Shown: positions 15,270 to 23,749, numbered from the stretch's first letter. The stretch: 64,000 nucleotides of DNA from Salinirubellus litoreus (GCF_037335815.1 NZ_CP147841.1:1798001-1862000), one strand, 5' to 3'. The notes: a model not told the origin generated them from the sequence alone. Numbers and translations are program-made.

Positions 15270-18200
15270 ATGAGCCAGCCGTCGGTGACGGAGTCCCTGA
15301 AGGACGCGGCCCAGGGGTTCGACTCCTCCGTCGACCGTATTCGAGACCTGTACCACGTCCCCGTCCTCCTCGCGCTGATGGCGTTCATGCTCTGGGTGCG
15401 AGTCCGGAACTGGGAGAACTTCGTCGTCGACGGGCGGGTGCTGTTCTCCGGGAACGACGCCTGGTACCACTACCGCATGGTCCAGTACACGGTCGCGCAC
15501 TTCCCGGGCACGATGCCGTTCGACCCCTGGACGGGGTTCCCCGAGGGGACCGCCGTGGGGCAGTTCGGCACGCTGTTCGACCAGATCATCGCCCTCGGGG
15601 CGCTGATCGTCGGCCTCGGATCGCCGACCGACCACCAGATCGCGCTGACCCACCTGTTCGCGCCCGCGGTCTTCGGTGCCGCGACGGTCGTCCCGGTCTA
15701 CTTCATCGGCAAGCGCCTCGGCGGCCGGGCCGGGGGGCTCGTCGCCGCGCTCCTGCTCGCACTCACCCCCGGGCAGTTCCTCACCCGATCGCTCGCCGGC
15801 TTCGCCGACCACCAGGTCGGCGAGGCGCTGTTCATGGCGATGGCGGTGGCCACGCTCCTGGTCGCCCTCGACGTCGCCGTCCGCGAGAAGCCCGTCCTCG
15901 AACTCCTCACCGGCGGCGACTACGACGCCCTCTACCCCTCGGTCAAGTACGCCGCGATCGCCGGGCTGTTCCTCGGGCTCTACATGTGGGTGTGGCCGCC
16001 CGGCGTCTTCCTCGTCGGCATCCTCGGCATCTACTTCGGGGTCACGCTCCCGCTCCAGTACGTCAGGGGGGAGAGTCCGGATCACCTCGCGGCCGCGGGA
16101 ATCGTGGTCGGGCTGGTGACCGTCGTGATGACGCTGATCCCGATCAACACGTTCGAACTCACGGCGACGGACTTCTCGCTGGTCCAGCCGACGCTCGCGT
16201 TCCTGCTCGCCGTCGAGTGTGCGGTCCTCGCGGGACTCGCACGACTCTGGGACGACCGCGACCTCGACCCGCGGGGACTCCCCCTCGCCGTCGGGGCGCT
16301 CGTGATCGTGGGGGCGCTCGTCCTCGCGGTGGGACTCCCCGACCTCTTCGCGTACTTCCAGCGGCAGTTCCTCCGGATCTTCGGCCTCGGCGCGACGGCC
16401 ACCTCGCTCACCGTCGGCGAGGCACAGCCCCCCGAGAACGCCGCCACGTTCCTCTACAACTCCTACGGGCTCGCGCTGTTCACCGGACTGGCCGGGGTCC
16501 TCTATATGCTCTACCGTGTGTTCCAGCGCCGCGACCTCGCCCCGGTCTACCTGTTCGTCTCGATGTGGTTCGTCTTCCTCACCCTGGCGACGCTCACCCA
16601 GCAGCGCTTCGACTACTACCTCGTGCTCGCGGTGGGGGCGGCCAACGCCGTCCTGGTTCCGGCGCTGGTCTCGGTGATCGACCTCGACGTGATGGAGTCG
16701 ATCACCGACGTGAAGGCCTACCAGGTGCTGTCGGTGCTGGCCGCGATCCTCGTGCTGACCGGGCCGCTCGTCTACGGGGCGAACGCGGTCCAGATATCGG
16801 ACCAGCGGTCCCAGCCGGGCGAGGTGGCCAACTGGGACAGCTCCCTCGAGTGGACCTCGGAGAACACCCCCGTCGAGGGTGCCTACGGCACCGGCGGCGA
16901 CGGGAGCATCGAGTACTTCGGGACGTTCGAGCGGACGGGGAACTACGACTACGAGGAGGGGGAGTACGGCGTCATGGCCTGGTGGGACTACGGCCACTGG
17001 ATAACGGTCCTCGGCGAACGGATCCCCGTCGCGAACCCGTTCCAGCAGAACGCGCGGCTGGCCGCGAACTACCTGCTGGCCGACAACGCCTCGAACGCCG
17101 ACGAGTTCATGGTCAGCCCGGAGGGCGAGCAGACCCGGTACGTGATGATCGACTACCAGATGGGGCTGGCGGGAACGCGGAAGTTCTCCGCACCCGCGGC
17201 CTGGGAGACCGAGCACGACGTGTCCCGGAGCGATCTCTCGATGCCGGTCTACGCCGTCAACCAGCAGACCGGTGCCGTCCAGCTCGCCTACGGCGTCAAG
17301 ACCCAGCGATCGATGGAGAGCATGCGGACCCGCCTCTACCAGTTCCACGGCTCGGCGATGGGCCCGGAGACGCCCAACAGCGCGCTCGGCGGGCGGGTCG
17401 TCGTCGCCAACTGGGACGACACGCGGTTCCAGAACGGGCAGACCCTCCCGACGATCCCGAGCGAGGGCCAGCCGCTGTCGGTCCACCGGAACCTGACCGC
17501 GGCCCGGGAGTACGTCAGACAGAACGGGTCCGCGCAGGTCGGTGGCGTGCTCGGCGAGCCCCAGGAGAAGATCCCGGCGCTCCAGCACTACCGGCTGGTC
17601 CACGCCAGCTCCGAGCGGGCCGAGACCCCGGTGAGCCGCGGATACCGCTTCGCGCTCGTACAGCAGGGCCAGCAGGCACAGCCCCTCGAGGTCCAGCCGT
17701 GGGTGAAGACCTTCGAGCGGGTCCCCGGGGCGACCGTCGAGGGGCAGGGCCCGCCGAACTCGACCGTCCAGGCCGCCGTCCGGATGGGTATCCCGACGAC
17801 GAACTCCTCGTTCCTCTACATCCAGGAGGCCGATACCGGACCGGACGGGAGCTTCGAGATGACGCTTCCCTACTCGACGACCGGCTACGAGGAGTACGGC
17901 ACCGGGGCCGGCTACACGAACGTCTCGGTCCGGGCCGAGACCCCCTACCAGTTCAGCGTCGGGCCGGTCACCAACGAGAGCCTCGCCACCTCGGTCTGGT
18001 CGGACACCGCGAACGTCTCCGAGGGCCAGGTGCTCGGCGAGGTCGAGGATCCGGTCGAGGTCTCCCTCGAGGAGCAGGTCATCAGTCGACCGGAGGGCGC
18101 GAACACGACGGACGGGAACGCGACCGCCGAAAACGCGACCGTCGGAAACGCCACGGACGGGAACGCGACGCTCACGAACGCCACCGAGGGGAACGCCAGC

Positions 18201-18335
18201 GACGCGAACGGGCCGGGTTCGATGGGTGCGGGTACGGGGGCTTTCGGTGACCTCGCCGCGCCGACCGACGTCCGGACGGTGACGTCGCCGTCGTTCGGTT
18301 CGTTCGCCGGAACGGTCGCGACGGTGCGAGGCTAA
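15270..18335 (+). CDS. aglB: AglB oligosaccharyltransferase with a sequon-repeat tail
   Basis: A 1021-residue STT3-family enzyme that moves the glycan from dolichyl phosphate to Asn in N-x-S/T on exported proteins. About 13 membrane segments fill residues 30-505. The first external loop has 'SGNDAWYHYRM' with the catalytic Asp (D63); 'FADHQVGEALF' is a second acidic loop. The soluble domain carries WWDYGHW (W571-W577), the sequon-recognition motif. Residues 945-979 are seven pentapeptides each starting with a sequon (NTT, five NAT, NAS), then a Gly/Ser/Thr-rich end. It shares a promoter region with the AglG-like gene. DUF368 follows after 4 bases, so they may be cotranscribed. Confidence 0.95.
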   Translation: MSQPSVTESLKDAAQGFDSSVDRIRDLYHVPVLLALMAFMLWVRVRNWENFVVDGRVLFSGNDAWYHYRMVQYTVAHFPGTMPFDPWTGFPEGTAVGQFGTLFDQIIALGALIVGLGSPTDHQIALTHLFAPAVFGAATVVPVYFIGKRLGGRAGGLVAALLLALTPGQFLTRSLAGFADHQVGEALFMAMAVATLLVALDVAVREKPVLELLTGGDYDALYPSVKYAAIAGLFLGLYMWVWPPGVFLVGILGIYFGVTLPLQYVRGESPDHLAAAGIVVGLVTVVMTLIPINTFELTATDFSLVQPTLAFLLAVECAVLAGLARLWDDRDLDPRGLPLAVGALVIVGALVLAVGLPDLFAYFQRQFLRIFGLGATATSLTVGEAQPPENAATFLYNSYGLALFTGLAGVLYMLYRVFQRRDLAPVYLFVSMWFVFLTLATLTQQRFDYYLVLAVGAANAVLVPALVSVIDLDVMESITDVKAYQVLSVLAAILVLTGPLVYGANAVQISDQRSQPGEVANWDSSLEWTSENTPVEGAYGTGGDGSIEYFGTFERTGNYDYEEGEYGVMAWWDYGHWITVLGERIPVANPFQQNARLAANYLLADNASNADEFMVSPEGEQTRYVMIDYQMGLAGTRKFSAPAAWETEHDVSRSDLSMPVYAVNQQTGAVQLAYGVKTQRSMESMRTRLYQFHGSAMGPETPNSALGGRVVVANWDDTRFQNGQTLPTIPSEGQPLSVHRNLTAAREYVRQNGSAQVGGVLGEPQEKIPALQHYRLVHASSERAETPVSRGYRFALVQQGQQAQPLEVQPWVKTFERVPGATVEGQGPPNSTVQAAVRMGIPTTNSSFLYIQEADTGPDGSFEMTLPYSTTGYEEYGTGAGYTNVSVRAETPYQFSVGPVTNESLATSVWSDTANVSEGQVLGEVEDPVEVSLEEQVISRPEGANTTDGNATAENATVGNATDGNATLTNATEGNASDANGPGSMGAGTGAFGDLAAPTDVRTVTSPSFGSFAGTVATVRG
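18102..18206 (+). repeat. Seven 15-bp units encoding N-x-T/S pentapeptides in aglB
   Basis: Each unit begins AAC and encodes Asn-(Thr/Ala)-(Thr/Ser) plus two variable residues. Asn is at 945, 950, 955, 960, 965, 970 and 975. Synonymous and non-synonymous differences between units mean the array is not a fresh duplication. Confidence 0.9.
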
Positions 18336-18339
18336 CCCG

Positions 18340-19431
18340 ATGGGCCGCGACGGGCGACCCGACGACGACCCGCCGGCACGCGCCGACGTCGACGGCTCGG
18401 TCGGCGGAGCGGCCGGCTCGGCGAACGAAGCGCGCGGCGGCGAGGCCGTCGAGACGGGCACCGGCCCGGTACACGACGATGGTGATGCGGTCCGCTCGGC
18501 GAACGAGCCGAGTGACGGCCCCCGCGAGTACGCCGGTATCTACCTCCGCGGAGTCGCCATGGGTGCGGCCGACGCCGTCCCGGGCGTCTCGGGCGGGACC
18601 ATCGCGCTCGTGACAGGCATCTACGAGCGGCTCGTGACCGCCATCACCGACCTCGATCCGTGGTTACTCACCCTGCTCCCGCGGCTTCACACGAGGGCCG
18701 GCCGCGAGCGACTCCGCCGCGAGCTCGCCGTGATGGACCTCGTCTTCCTCGTCGCGCTCGGGCTCGGTGTCTTCAGCGCGATCGTGACCGTCTCGCGGGT
18801 GCTGGAGGTGGCTCTGGAGGAGTTCACTGCGCTCACGTTCGCCTTCTTCTTCGGACTCATCCTCGCCTCGGCGATCGTCCTCTACGGCGAGGTCTCGCTG
18901 GACACACCACGCCGGGGTGCGGCCGCGGTCGTCGGTCTGGTAGTCGGGTTCGTCCTGACGGGCGAACTGACGGCCGTGCTCCCGACGACGCCCGTCGTCG
19001 CGCTCCTCGCCGGTGGGATCGCCGTCTCGGCGATGATACTCCCCGGCATCTCGGGGTCGTTCCTGTTGCTCGTCCTCGGCCAGTACGAGTACGCCGTGAG
19101 GTCGCTCTCGGGGTTCACCGACGCGATCATCGCGCTCGACCCCGCGGGCCTGCGGACCCACGGGACGGTGGTCGTCACGTTCGGGATCGGTGGGGTTCTC
19201 GGCCTCCTGACGATCTCGCGAGTTATCGAGTACGCCCTCGAACACCACCGCGCGTCGACCATCGCCTTCCTCGTCAGCCTGATGGTCGGGGCGCTCCGGC
19301 TCCCCATCGAGGAGATCCTCGCCTCGACGTCCTCGCCGGGCGCGGGCGTCCTCGCGAGCCTGGTTCTGGCGGCGGTCGTCGGCGGCGCGCTCGTCATCGG
19401 CGTCGACCGCGCGACCGGCGACATCTTCTGA
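18340..19431 (+). CDS. DUF368 family integral membrane protein
   Basis: The 363-residue protein has a ~55-residue polar, acidic N-terminus, then 'YLRGVAMGAADAVPGVSGGTIALVTGIYERL', the DUF368 signature (quoted only in part: GAADAVPGVSGGT). It repeats near residue 235 as 'MILPGISGSFLLLVLGQY'. About eight to ten membrane segments. DUF368 proteins are related to DedA/undecaprenyl-phosphate translocases (PopT), which recycle lipid carriers. Next to aglB (4-base gap) this suggests recycling of dolichyl phosphate after glycan transfer; this is inference. Start ATG at 18340; an internal ATG at MGAAD would drop the polar tail. Confidence 0.88.
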   Translation: MGRDGRPDDDPPARADVDGSVGGAAGSANEARGGEAVETGTGPVHDDGDAVRSANEPSDGPREYAGIYLRGVAMGAADAVPGVSGGTIALVTGIYERLVTAITDLDPWLLTLLPRLHTRAGRERLRRELAVMDLVFLVALGLGVFSAIVTVSRVLEVALEEFTALTFAFFFGLILASAIVLYGEVSLDTPRRGAAAVVGLVVGFVLTGELTAVLPTTPVVALLAGGIAVSAMILPGISGSFLLLVLGQYEYAVRSLSGFTDAIIALDPAGLRTHGTVVVTFGIGGVLGLLTISRVIEYALEHHRASTIAFLVSLMVGALRLPIEEILASTSSPGAGVLASLVLAAVVGGALVIGVDRATGDIF

Positions 19432-19812
19432 GCGCGGCCCGACCACCCCGGCCCGTCTCCCGCCCCGGTCGGTCGCCTCCGGGTTCAGGTTCGGTCGGCC
19501 GAGAGCCGCCAGCCGGGCAGGAACGTGGCACGGATCCCGCCGGCCTCGACGCCGAGGATGCGCAGATCGCTCGCCATCGAGTCGACCGTCACCGGCTCCG
19601 GCGAGCGGTCCTCTAGAGGCGTCTTTCCATGGGTAGCGGTGTCCGAGCCCCGCGAGAAGCCCCGTTTGGACGCGCGAGCGGGACACCGTCTTCCCGACGT
19701 GGCTCGTCCCGCGGGGACATCCGGACGGCACGGATCGGGCGAGGGGTCTCCGTATCGAGGGTCGGGACCGTCCGACCGGTCGGCCTTTGTCGGCGAGTGC
19801 CGTACGAACCCC
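19432..19812. other. 381-bp spacer between DUF368 and rhomboid genes
   Basis: No well-supported gene. A short minus-strand frame at 19485-19577 (30 residues, MASDLRILGVEAGG...) reads with haloarchaeal-like codon choice and could be a micro-protein, or start at GTG 19592, but no family is recognised. The plus-strand frame entering the rhomboid gene is open here but has no plausible domain. Confidence 0.4.
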
Positions 19813-20385
19813 ATGGCCCGCGACCGGAGCGCGACCGTCCAGACGCTCCTCGTCCTCCTCGTCGTCTTCCTCCTCCAGACCCTCGGACGACTGGCGGGTC
19901 TGGGCTCGGCCTGGTTCGTCCTCTCGTTCCCGCTCGACGTCCGGCCGTGGACCCTCCTGCTGGCGACGTACGCCCACGCGGGGCCGGTCCACCTCCTCGC
20001 GAACGCCGTCGGGCTGCTCCTGATCGGGCCGCTCGTCGAACGCGGCACTTCGAGGGTACGGTTCCACGCCTTCTTCGCCGGCTCGGGTGCGCTCGCGGGG
20101 GTCTCACAGGTCGTCGTCTCCGACCTGACCGGGCCGTCGACGGCGGTGCTCGGTGCCTCCGGGGCGGTGTTCGCGCTCCTGGGATACGCGCTCGTCGGCA
20201 ACCGGGTCGTCGGCGTGGTCCTGAACCGGGTCGAGATCGACCGCTCGCTCACGCTCGGGCTGTTCGTCGCCGTCGCCGCCGTCCTCACGGTCGTCACCGC
20301 GGCCCCCGGGCTCGCGCTCGTCGCCCACTTCACCGGCCTGCTCGCCGGTCTCGTTGCCGGACGGTGGCACCTGCTACGGACCTGA
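19813..20385 (+). CDS. Rhomboid family intramembrane serine protease
   Basis: A 190-residue protein with six membrane segments. 'TYAHAGPVHLLANAVGLLLIG' is the rhomboid H-x-x-x-N helix (quoted over 20: key residues H-A-G-P-V-H-L-L-x-N). 'GASGAVFALLG' holds the catalytic Ser (GxSG) and 'LVAHFTGLLAG' the catalytic His, so the Ser-His dyad is intact. The ATG at 19813 directly precedes the first hydrophobic segment; the longer open frame upstream lacks support. Cleaves membrane proteins within the bilayer; substrates unknown. Confidence 0.9.
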   Translation: MARDRSATVQTLLVLLVVFLLQTLGRLAGLGSAWFVLSFPLDVRPWTLLLATYAHAGPVHLLANAVGLLLIGPLVERGTSRVRFHAFFAGSGALAGVSQVVVSDLTGPSTAVLGASGAVFALLGYALVGNRVVGVVLNRVEIDRSLTLGLFVAVAAVLTVVTAAPGLALVAHFTGLLAGLVAGRWHLLRT

Positions 20386-20496
20386 CGGTCCCCCGCCGGT
20401 CGGCACGGTTCCGCCGACCGAGGCGGAGCCGACCCTCCGACCCGGTCCGGCCGGGGACCCTGGAGTTGATGAGCCCCCCACCTGAAGCCGGCGAGT

Positions 20497-21036
20497 ATGC
20501 CCATTCGATCGTTCGAGGGGACCGAGCCGGAGCTCCACCCGGACGCGTACGTCGACGAGGCGGCCGTCGTCATCGGCGACGTCACCGTCGAGGCCGACGC
20601 CTCGGTGTGGCCGAACGTCGTCCTCCGGGGGGACCACGGGACGATCCGTCTGCGGGAGGGTGCGAACGTCCAGGACGGTGCCGTCTGCCACGAGGGAGCC
20701 GACATCGGTCCCTACGCCACCGTCGGACACAACGCGATCGTCCACGGGGCGGCGCTCGACACCCGCGCGCTCGTCGGTATGGGGGCGATCGTCCTCGACG
20801 ACTCGGTCGTGGGCGAGCGGGCGCTCGTCGGGGCGAACTCGCTGGTGACGGAGGGGACGGAGATCCCGCCGAACACGCTCGCGACCGGGACGCCGGCCGA
20901 GGTCAGGAAGGAGGTAGAGGACTCCCCGTGGGCGCGGGCGGGGGACGTGTACGTCGATCTATCAGAACGTCACGGGACGACCTCGGAGACGCTGTACGAG
21001 CGGTGGCCGCCCGAGGAAGAAGAGGAGGAGGGCTAA
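20497..21036 (+). CDS. Gamma-carbonic anhydrase-like hexapeptide-repeat protein
   Basis: The 179-residue protein is a left-handed beta-helix built of hexapeptide repeats ('VVIGDVTVEADASVWPNVVL'). Metal-binding His residues are seen in 'CHEGADIG' and 'VGHNAIVHGA', in the order expected for gamma-class carbonic anhydrases. 'RGDHGTIRLREGANVQDGAV' fits the family core. A short acidic C-terminus (PPEEEEEEG) follows a helix. Forms trimers with zinc or iron. The function may be carbonic anhydrase or an acyltransferase-like relative. Single gene with its own short spacer. Confidence 0.9.
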   Translation: MPIRSFEGTEPELHPDAYVDEAAVVIGDVTVEADASVWPNVVLRGDHGTIRLREGANVQDGAVCHEGADIGPYATVGHNAIVHGAALDTRALVGMGAIVLDDSVVGERALVGANSLVTEGTEIPPNTLATGTPAEVRKEVEDSPWARAGDVYVDLSERHGTTSETLYERWPPEEEEEEG

Positions 21037-21095
21037 TCGGTGGGTAGCCGGTCGGAGATGCGGGGTCCGCGTACTCGACGACCGACCGGGGGCGG

Positions 21096-21275
21096 TCAGC
21101 CGTCCGCGACGAGGTAGGTCCGTCCGCCACGGCGTTCGAGGTGGACGGCGTCGCCGCCGGCGAACGCCTCGATGCGACCCGCTCGGAGATCCGAGACGTC
21201 GACGACGCGTCGGGCGCTCTCGGTGGGGTCTGCCGACGTCGACTCGGGTTCGGTCCGGATCGTGTCCACGTTCAT
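21096..21275 (-). CDS. Small hypothetical protein (59 aa)
   Basis: Too short for most gene callers, but it has an ATG, high codon bias and a promoter (ATTCATTACTC, 22-32 bases upstream). The protein begins MNVDTIRTEPESTSADP and ends 'HLERRGGRTYLVADG', with a middle stretch 'RRVVDVSDLRAGRIEAFAGG'. This could be a small beta-rich fold; no family is recognised. Convergent with the carbonic anhydrase gene and divergent from the PadR gene. Confidence 0.6.
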   Translation of the reverse strand: MNVDTIRTEPESTSADPTESARRVVDVSDLRAGRIEAFAGGDAVHLERRGGRTYLVADG

Positions 21276-21296
21276 ATGCGAGTATCTGTCACCGAG

Positions 21297-21307
21297 AGTA
21301 ATGAATC
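21297..21307 (-). promoter_or_regulatory. TATA element for the 59-aa gene
   Basis: ATTCATTACTC on the minus strand, 22-32 bases before ATG 21275, inside an AT-richer spacer (21276-21452). Confidence 0.45.
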
Positions 21308-21421
21308 TCCGCCACCCGGAGTGAAAGTGAAAATGGGGGATAGAAGGGTCCGAGGGGATGTTTTAGGGAGTCACTATCGTCGGGTGGGTGGGCTTTTTCT
21401 CACAGTGAAACCAGGCGATAG

Positions 21422-21431
21422 TTCTTATACT
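21422..21431 (+). promoter_or_regulatory. TATA element for the PadR-type gene
   Basis: TTCTTATACT is centred 27 bases before ATG 21453, giving a leaderless transcript. Confidence 0.6.
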
Positions 21432-21452
21432 CCCTCCGCATTACCCTGTATC

Positions 21453-21944
21453 ATGGCACCCACCCCGTGGCGACCAAAGAGCGCGGAAGAAGACAGAACG
21501 AGCAGCGTGACCGTCGAGATGCTGTACCGGGAACTGTCGGGCGAGAACTCGTCCGTCACCCAGCCCGAGTCCCCCGAACTGCTCCTCGAGGCCGTCTCGG
21601 ACGCGCTGTTCCCCGACTCGGCGGTCGACCTCGACGAATCGGTCGTCAAGGGCAACCTCGACGCCGTTCTGCTCGCGCTCGTCGCCACCCAGGACCGCAA
21701 CACCCACGGGAAGGGACTCATGGAGACGCTCTCGACCTCGTTCGGTGCCGACTTCAGCCCCGGAACGGTCTACCCGTGTCTCCACGACCTCGAAGACGAG
21801 GGCTGTCTCGAGACCCGCGAACTCGTCCGGACGAAGGAGTACGCCATCCACGACGACGAGATGTCCCAGGAGCGGATCGAGGCCGCGGCCCAGCAGCACC
21901 TGGCGCTCGGCGCGTTCCTCAAGCGCGTCTCGGACAACATCTGA
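21453..21944 (+). CDS. PadR-family transcriptional regulator
   Basis: The 163-residue protein has a polar N-terminal extension (1-60) and a winged helix: 'VVKGNLDAVLLALVATQDRN', 'HGKGLMETLSTSFGADFSPGTVYPCLHDLEDEGCLE' (key motif GTVYPCLHDLEDEG, the PadR recognition helix), and a wing 'VRTKEYAIHDDE'. The C-terminal helix (IEAAAQQHLALGAFLKRV) would be the dimerisation helix. ATG 21453 is set by the TATA box; the longer frame from 21141 overlaps another gene. Targets unknown. Confidence 0.88.
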   Translation: MAPTPWRPKSAEEDRTSSVTVEMLYRELSGENSSVTQPESPELLLEAVSDALFPDSAVDLDESVVKGNLDAVLLALVATQDRNTHGKGLMETLSTSFGADFSPGTVYPCLHDLEDEGCLETRELVRTKEYAIHDDEMSQERIEAAAQQHLALGAFLKRVSDNI

Positions 21945-21975
21945 CCCCGACTTTTCCTTCGGAGGCCGCACCGTA

Positions 21976-21987
21976 TAGACACGTCTA
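21976..21987. promoter_or_regulatory. Small palindrome TAGAC-AC-GTCTA
   Basis: A perfect 5-2-5 repeat in the spacer after the PadR gene, overlapping an AT-rich CGTATAGAC word. It may be an operator or part of the 3' end signal. Confidence 0.3.
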
Positions 21988-22035
21988 AACCCCACGGACC
22001 GGACGGCTCCCCCATGGAGGTCCGTTCGGCCGCCG

Positions 22036-23172
22036 GTGGTTCGCGTGGTTGACGCGCTCACGCTAGTCGGACTGCTGTTCGTCGCGTTCGCGGGCGGCGC
22101 GCTGGGCGCGGCGCTGGGAGCGTACCCCGCGTTCGCCCTCTCCGGGCTCGTCGTCGCCGTCGGGGAGATCGCGAGGGCGACCGGGGGTTCGGTCCCGACG
22201 AGTGCCCCCGACCCGCTGGCGCTCGGCACCGCCGGCGTCACGGCGAACGTCGGTCTCGGCCCGGTGTTCGGCCCGCACGTCGTGTTCGGCGGCGGGGCGG
22301 CGGCGGCCGCCTACGCCGCCCGGAAGGGCTATCTCGACACCGGATTCGACTACTACGAGGCGAAGAACGTCACGTACTCGCTCGGAGCCCGTGCCGACGT
22401 ACTGGCGGTCGGGGGCGCGTTCGGCGTCGCGGGCCTGCTCCTCGCGGCACTCGCCGCGGGATCGCTCGGTGTCGGGGGCGGCCTCCCCTGGCCGGCGCTC
22501 CCGCTCGACCCCGTGATGGCCAGCGTCGTCCTCTCGGCGTTCCTCCACCGGCTCGCCTTCGGCTACCCGCTCGTCGGCAACGTCCGGGGCGACGTCCTCG
22601 ACATGACGCCGTACGAGCGCGACGAGCGCCGCCGACCGGTCGTCGATTCGGGTGAAGCGTCCGGGGGTAGCGGGATCGGCCCGGAGGCGGACGCGGTGGG
22701 CAGATACGTCGTCGAACCGTGGCTCCCTCACCAGTCCCGGTGGGGTGGCGTGGCGCTGCTGGGAGCGAGCGCGGGCGTCTTCGGCGCGTTCGTCGCCTAC
22801 GTCTCCGGGAGCGCCCTCCTCGCGTTCGGCATCGCCGCCGCCTCGACGCTGCTCCTGAGCCTCGGGATGGAACGGGCACCGGTGACCCATCACATGGTAC
22901 TCCCCGCGAGCATCCTGGTCGTCGGGCTAGCCGACGGGGCGACCGACCCCTCGGTCATCGCCAGCAGCCTGTCGCTCCCGGTCGCGGTCGTCGCCGGGGC
23001 GCTCGCGGGTGCCCTCGCCGGAGCCGTCGGCGAACTCGCCCAGCGGGTGCTCTACGCGCACGCGGACACGCACTTCGACCCGCCCGCGGCCAGTATCGTC
23101 GTCACGACGTTCCTCCTGGGCCTGCTCGACGTCGTCGGGCTGATCTCACAGAACGTCGTCCCGACGCCGTGA
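22036..23172 (+). CDS. Large haloarchaeal integral membrane protein of unknown function
   Basis: A 378-residue protein with about ten hydrophobic segments rich in Ala, Gly and Val. It has a loop 'RKGYLDTGFDYYEAKNVTYSLG' (in part: DTGFDYYEAKN) after the third segment and a cytoplasmic-looking acidic loop near residues 195-225. No transporter or enzyme motif is recognised. Starts at GTG 22036; GTG 22045 is an alternative. Its stop abuts the stop of the convergent cutA (23172/23173). Confidence 0.7.
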   Translation: MVRVVDALTLVGLLFVAFAGGALGAALGAYPAFALSGLVVAVGEIARATGGSVPTSAPDPLALGTAGVTANVGLGPVFGPHVVFGGGAAAAAYAARKGYLDTGFDYYEAKNVTYSLGARADVLAVGGAFGVAGLLLAALAAGSLGVGGGLPWPALPLDPVMASVVLSAFLHRLAFGYPLVGNVRGDVLDMTPYERDERRRPVVDSGEASGGSGIGPEADAVGRYVVEPWLPHQSRWGGVALLGASAGVFGAFVAYVSGSALLAFGIAAASTLLLSLGMERAPVTHHMVLPASILVVGLADGATDPSVIASSLSLPVAVVAGALAGALAGAVGELAQRVLYAHADTHFDPPAASIVVTTFLLGLLDVVGLISQNVVPTP

Positions 23173-23475
23173 CTACCGGACGCTCTCCCGGACCCACTCG
23201 GCGTACGGGTCGTACACCGACCTCTCGTCGAACCGCTCGACACAGGGGATCTCGTGAGGGTGGAGTTCGACGACCCGCTCGCGGAGCTCCCGGTAGCGCT
23301 CGTCGGTCGTCTTCACGATCAGTACGGCCTCGTCCTCGGCGTGGACGTCGCCGTCCCACCGGTACGTCGAACGACAGTCGATCCGGTTGACGCAGGCCGC
23401 GAGGCGCTCCTCGACCAGCGTCGAGGCGAGCTCGTCCGCGGCCCCTCGCGGGACGGTCACGTAGGCGGTCGGCAT
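23173..23475 (-). CDS. cutA: Divalent-cation tolerance protein CutA
   Basis: A 100-residue protein with the CutA1 ferredoxin-like trimer signature: start 'PTAYVTVPRGAADELASTLV', 'LVEERLAACVNRI', 'YRWDGDVHAEDEAVLIVKT' and 'ELHPHEIPCVERF'. All family landmarks (AACVN, WxG, HPYExP-like HPHEIP) are present. Usual length. Role in metal-ion tolerance is family knowledge; the exact function is debated. Convergent with the membrane protein and followed by the HEWD gene on the same strand 73 bases upstream. Confidence 0.93.
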   Translation of the reverse strand: MPTAYVTVPRGAADELASTLVEERLAACVNRIDCRSTYRWDGDVHAEDEAVLIVKTTDERYRELRERVVELHPHEIPCVERFDERSVYDPYAEWVRESVR

Positions 23476-23548
23476 ACCTCGAGAACTACGCCCGGTAGCG
23501 AAAGCGTTCGGGTCGGGCGGGTCGGACGGATCCGGCGAGTCAGCGCGG

Positions 23549-23749
23549 TCAGCGTGTCTCGGCGACGGGGTTGTACGCGCCGTTGATGTCCCACTCGTGG
23601 ATACAGTGGGGGTTCCCCGCACGGGGCTCGCCGTCCTCGCGGACGATGACCCAGTTCTCCGTCTCCTCGTCCCAGGCGTCCTGCCGTCCGCAACACGTAC
23701 ACGCTCGTTCGGTCGGGGGGACGATCTCGGCGTCCGCACTCTCGCCCAT
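23549..23749 (-). CDS. HEWD family small zinc-binding protein
   Basis: A 66-residue acidic protein. 'CTCCGRQDAWDEETENWVI' supplies a CxCC knuckle and 'GNPHCIHEWDINGAYNPV' the HCIHEWD motif that names the family. This looks like a one-zinc structural domain. An in-frame start 11 codons upstream is possible, but MGESADAEIVPP is the natural beginning. Role unknown; conserved in haloarchaea. Same strand as cutA, 73 bp upstream of it. Confidence 0.8.
   Translation of the reverse strand: MGESADAEIVPPTERACTCCGRQDAWDEETENWVIVREDGEPRAGNPHCIHEWDINGAYNPVAETR

Noticed and set aside
15267..18461. Minus-strand open frame of 1064 codons opposite aglB.
   Set aside because: It is a shadow of the GC-biased aglB reading frame: low complexity, rich in Arg/Glu/Val, and no domain; aglB on the other strand has membrane segments and WWDYG.
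18664..20067. Long minus-strand frame over DUF368 and the rhomboid gene.
   Set aside because: Arg/Asp/Glu-rich without motifs; both genes on the plus strand have clear family motifs.
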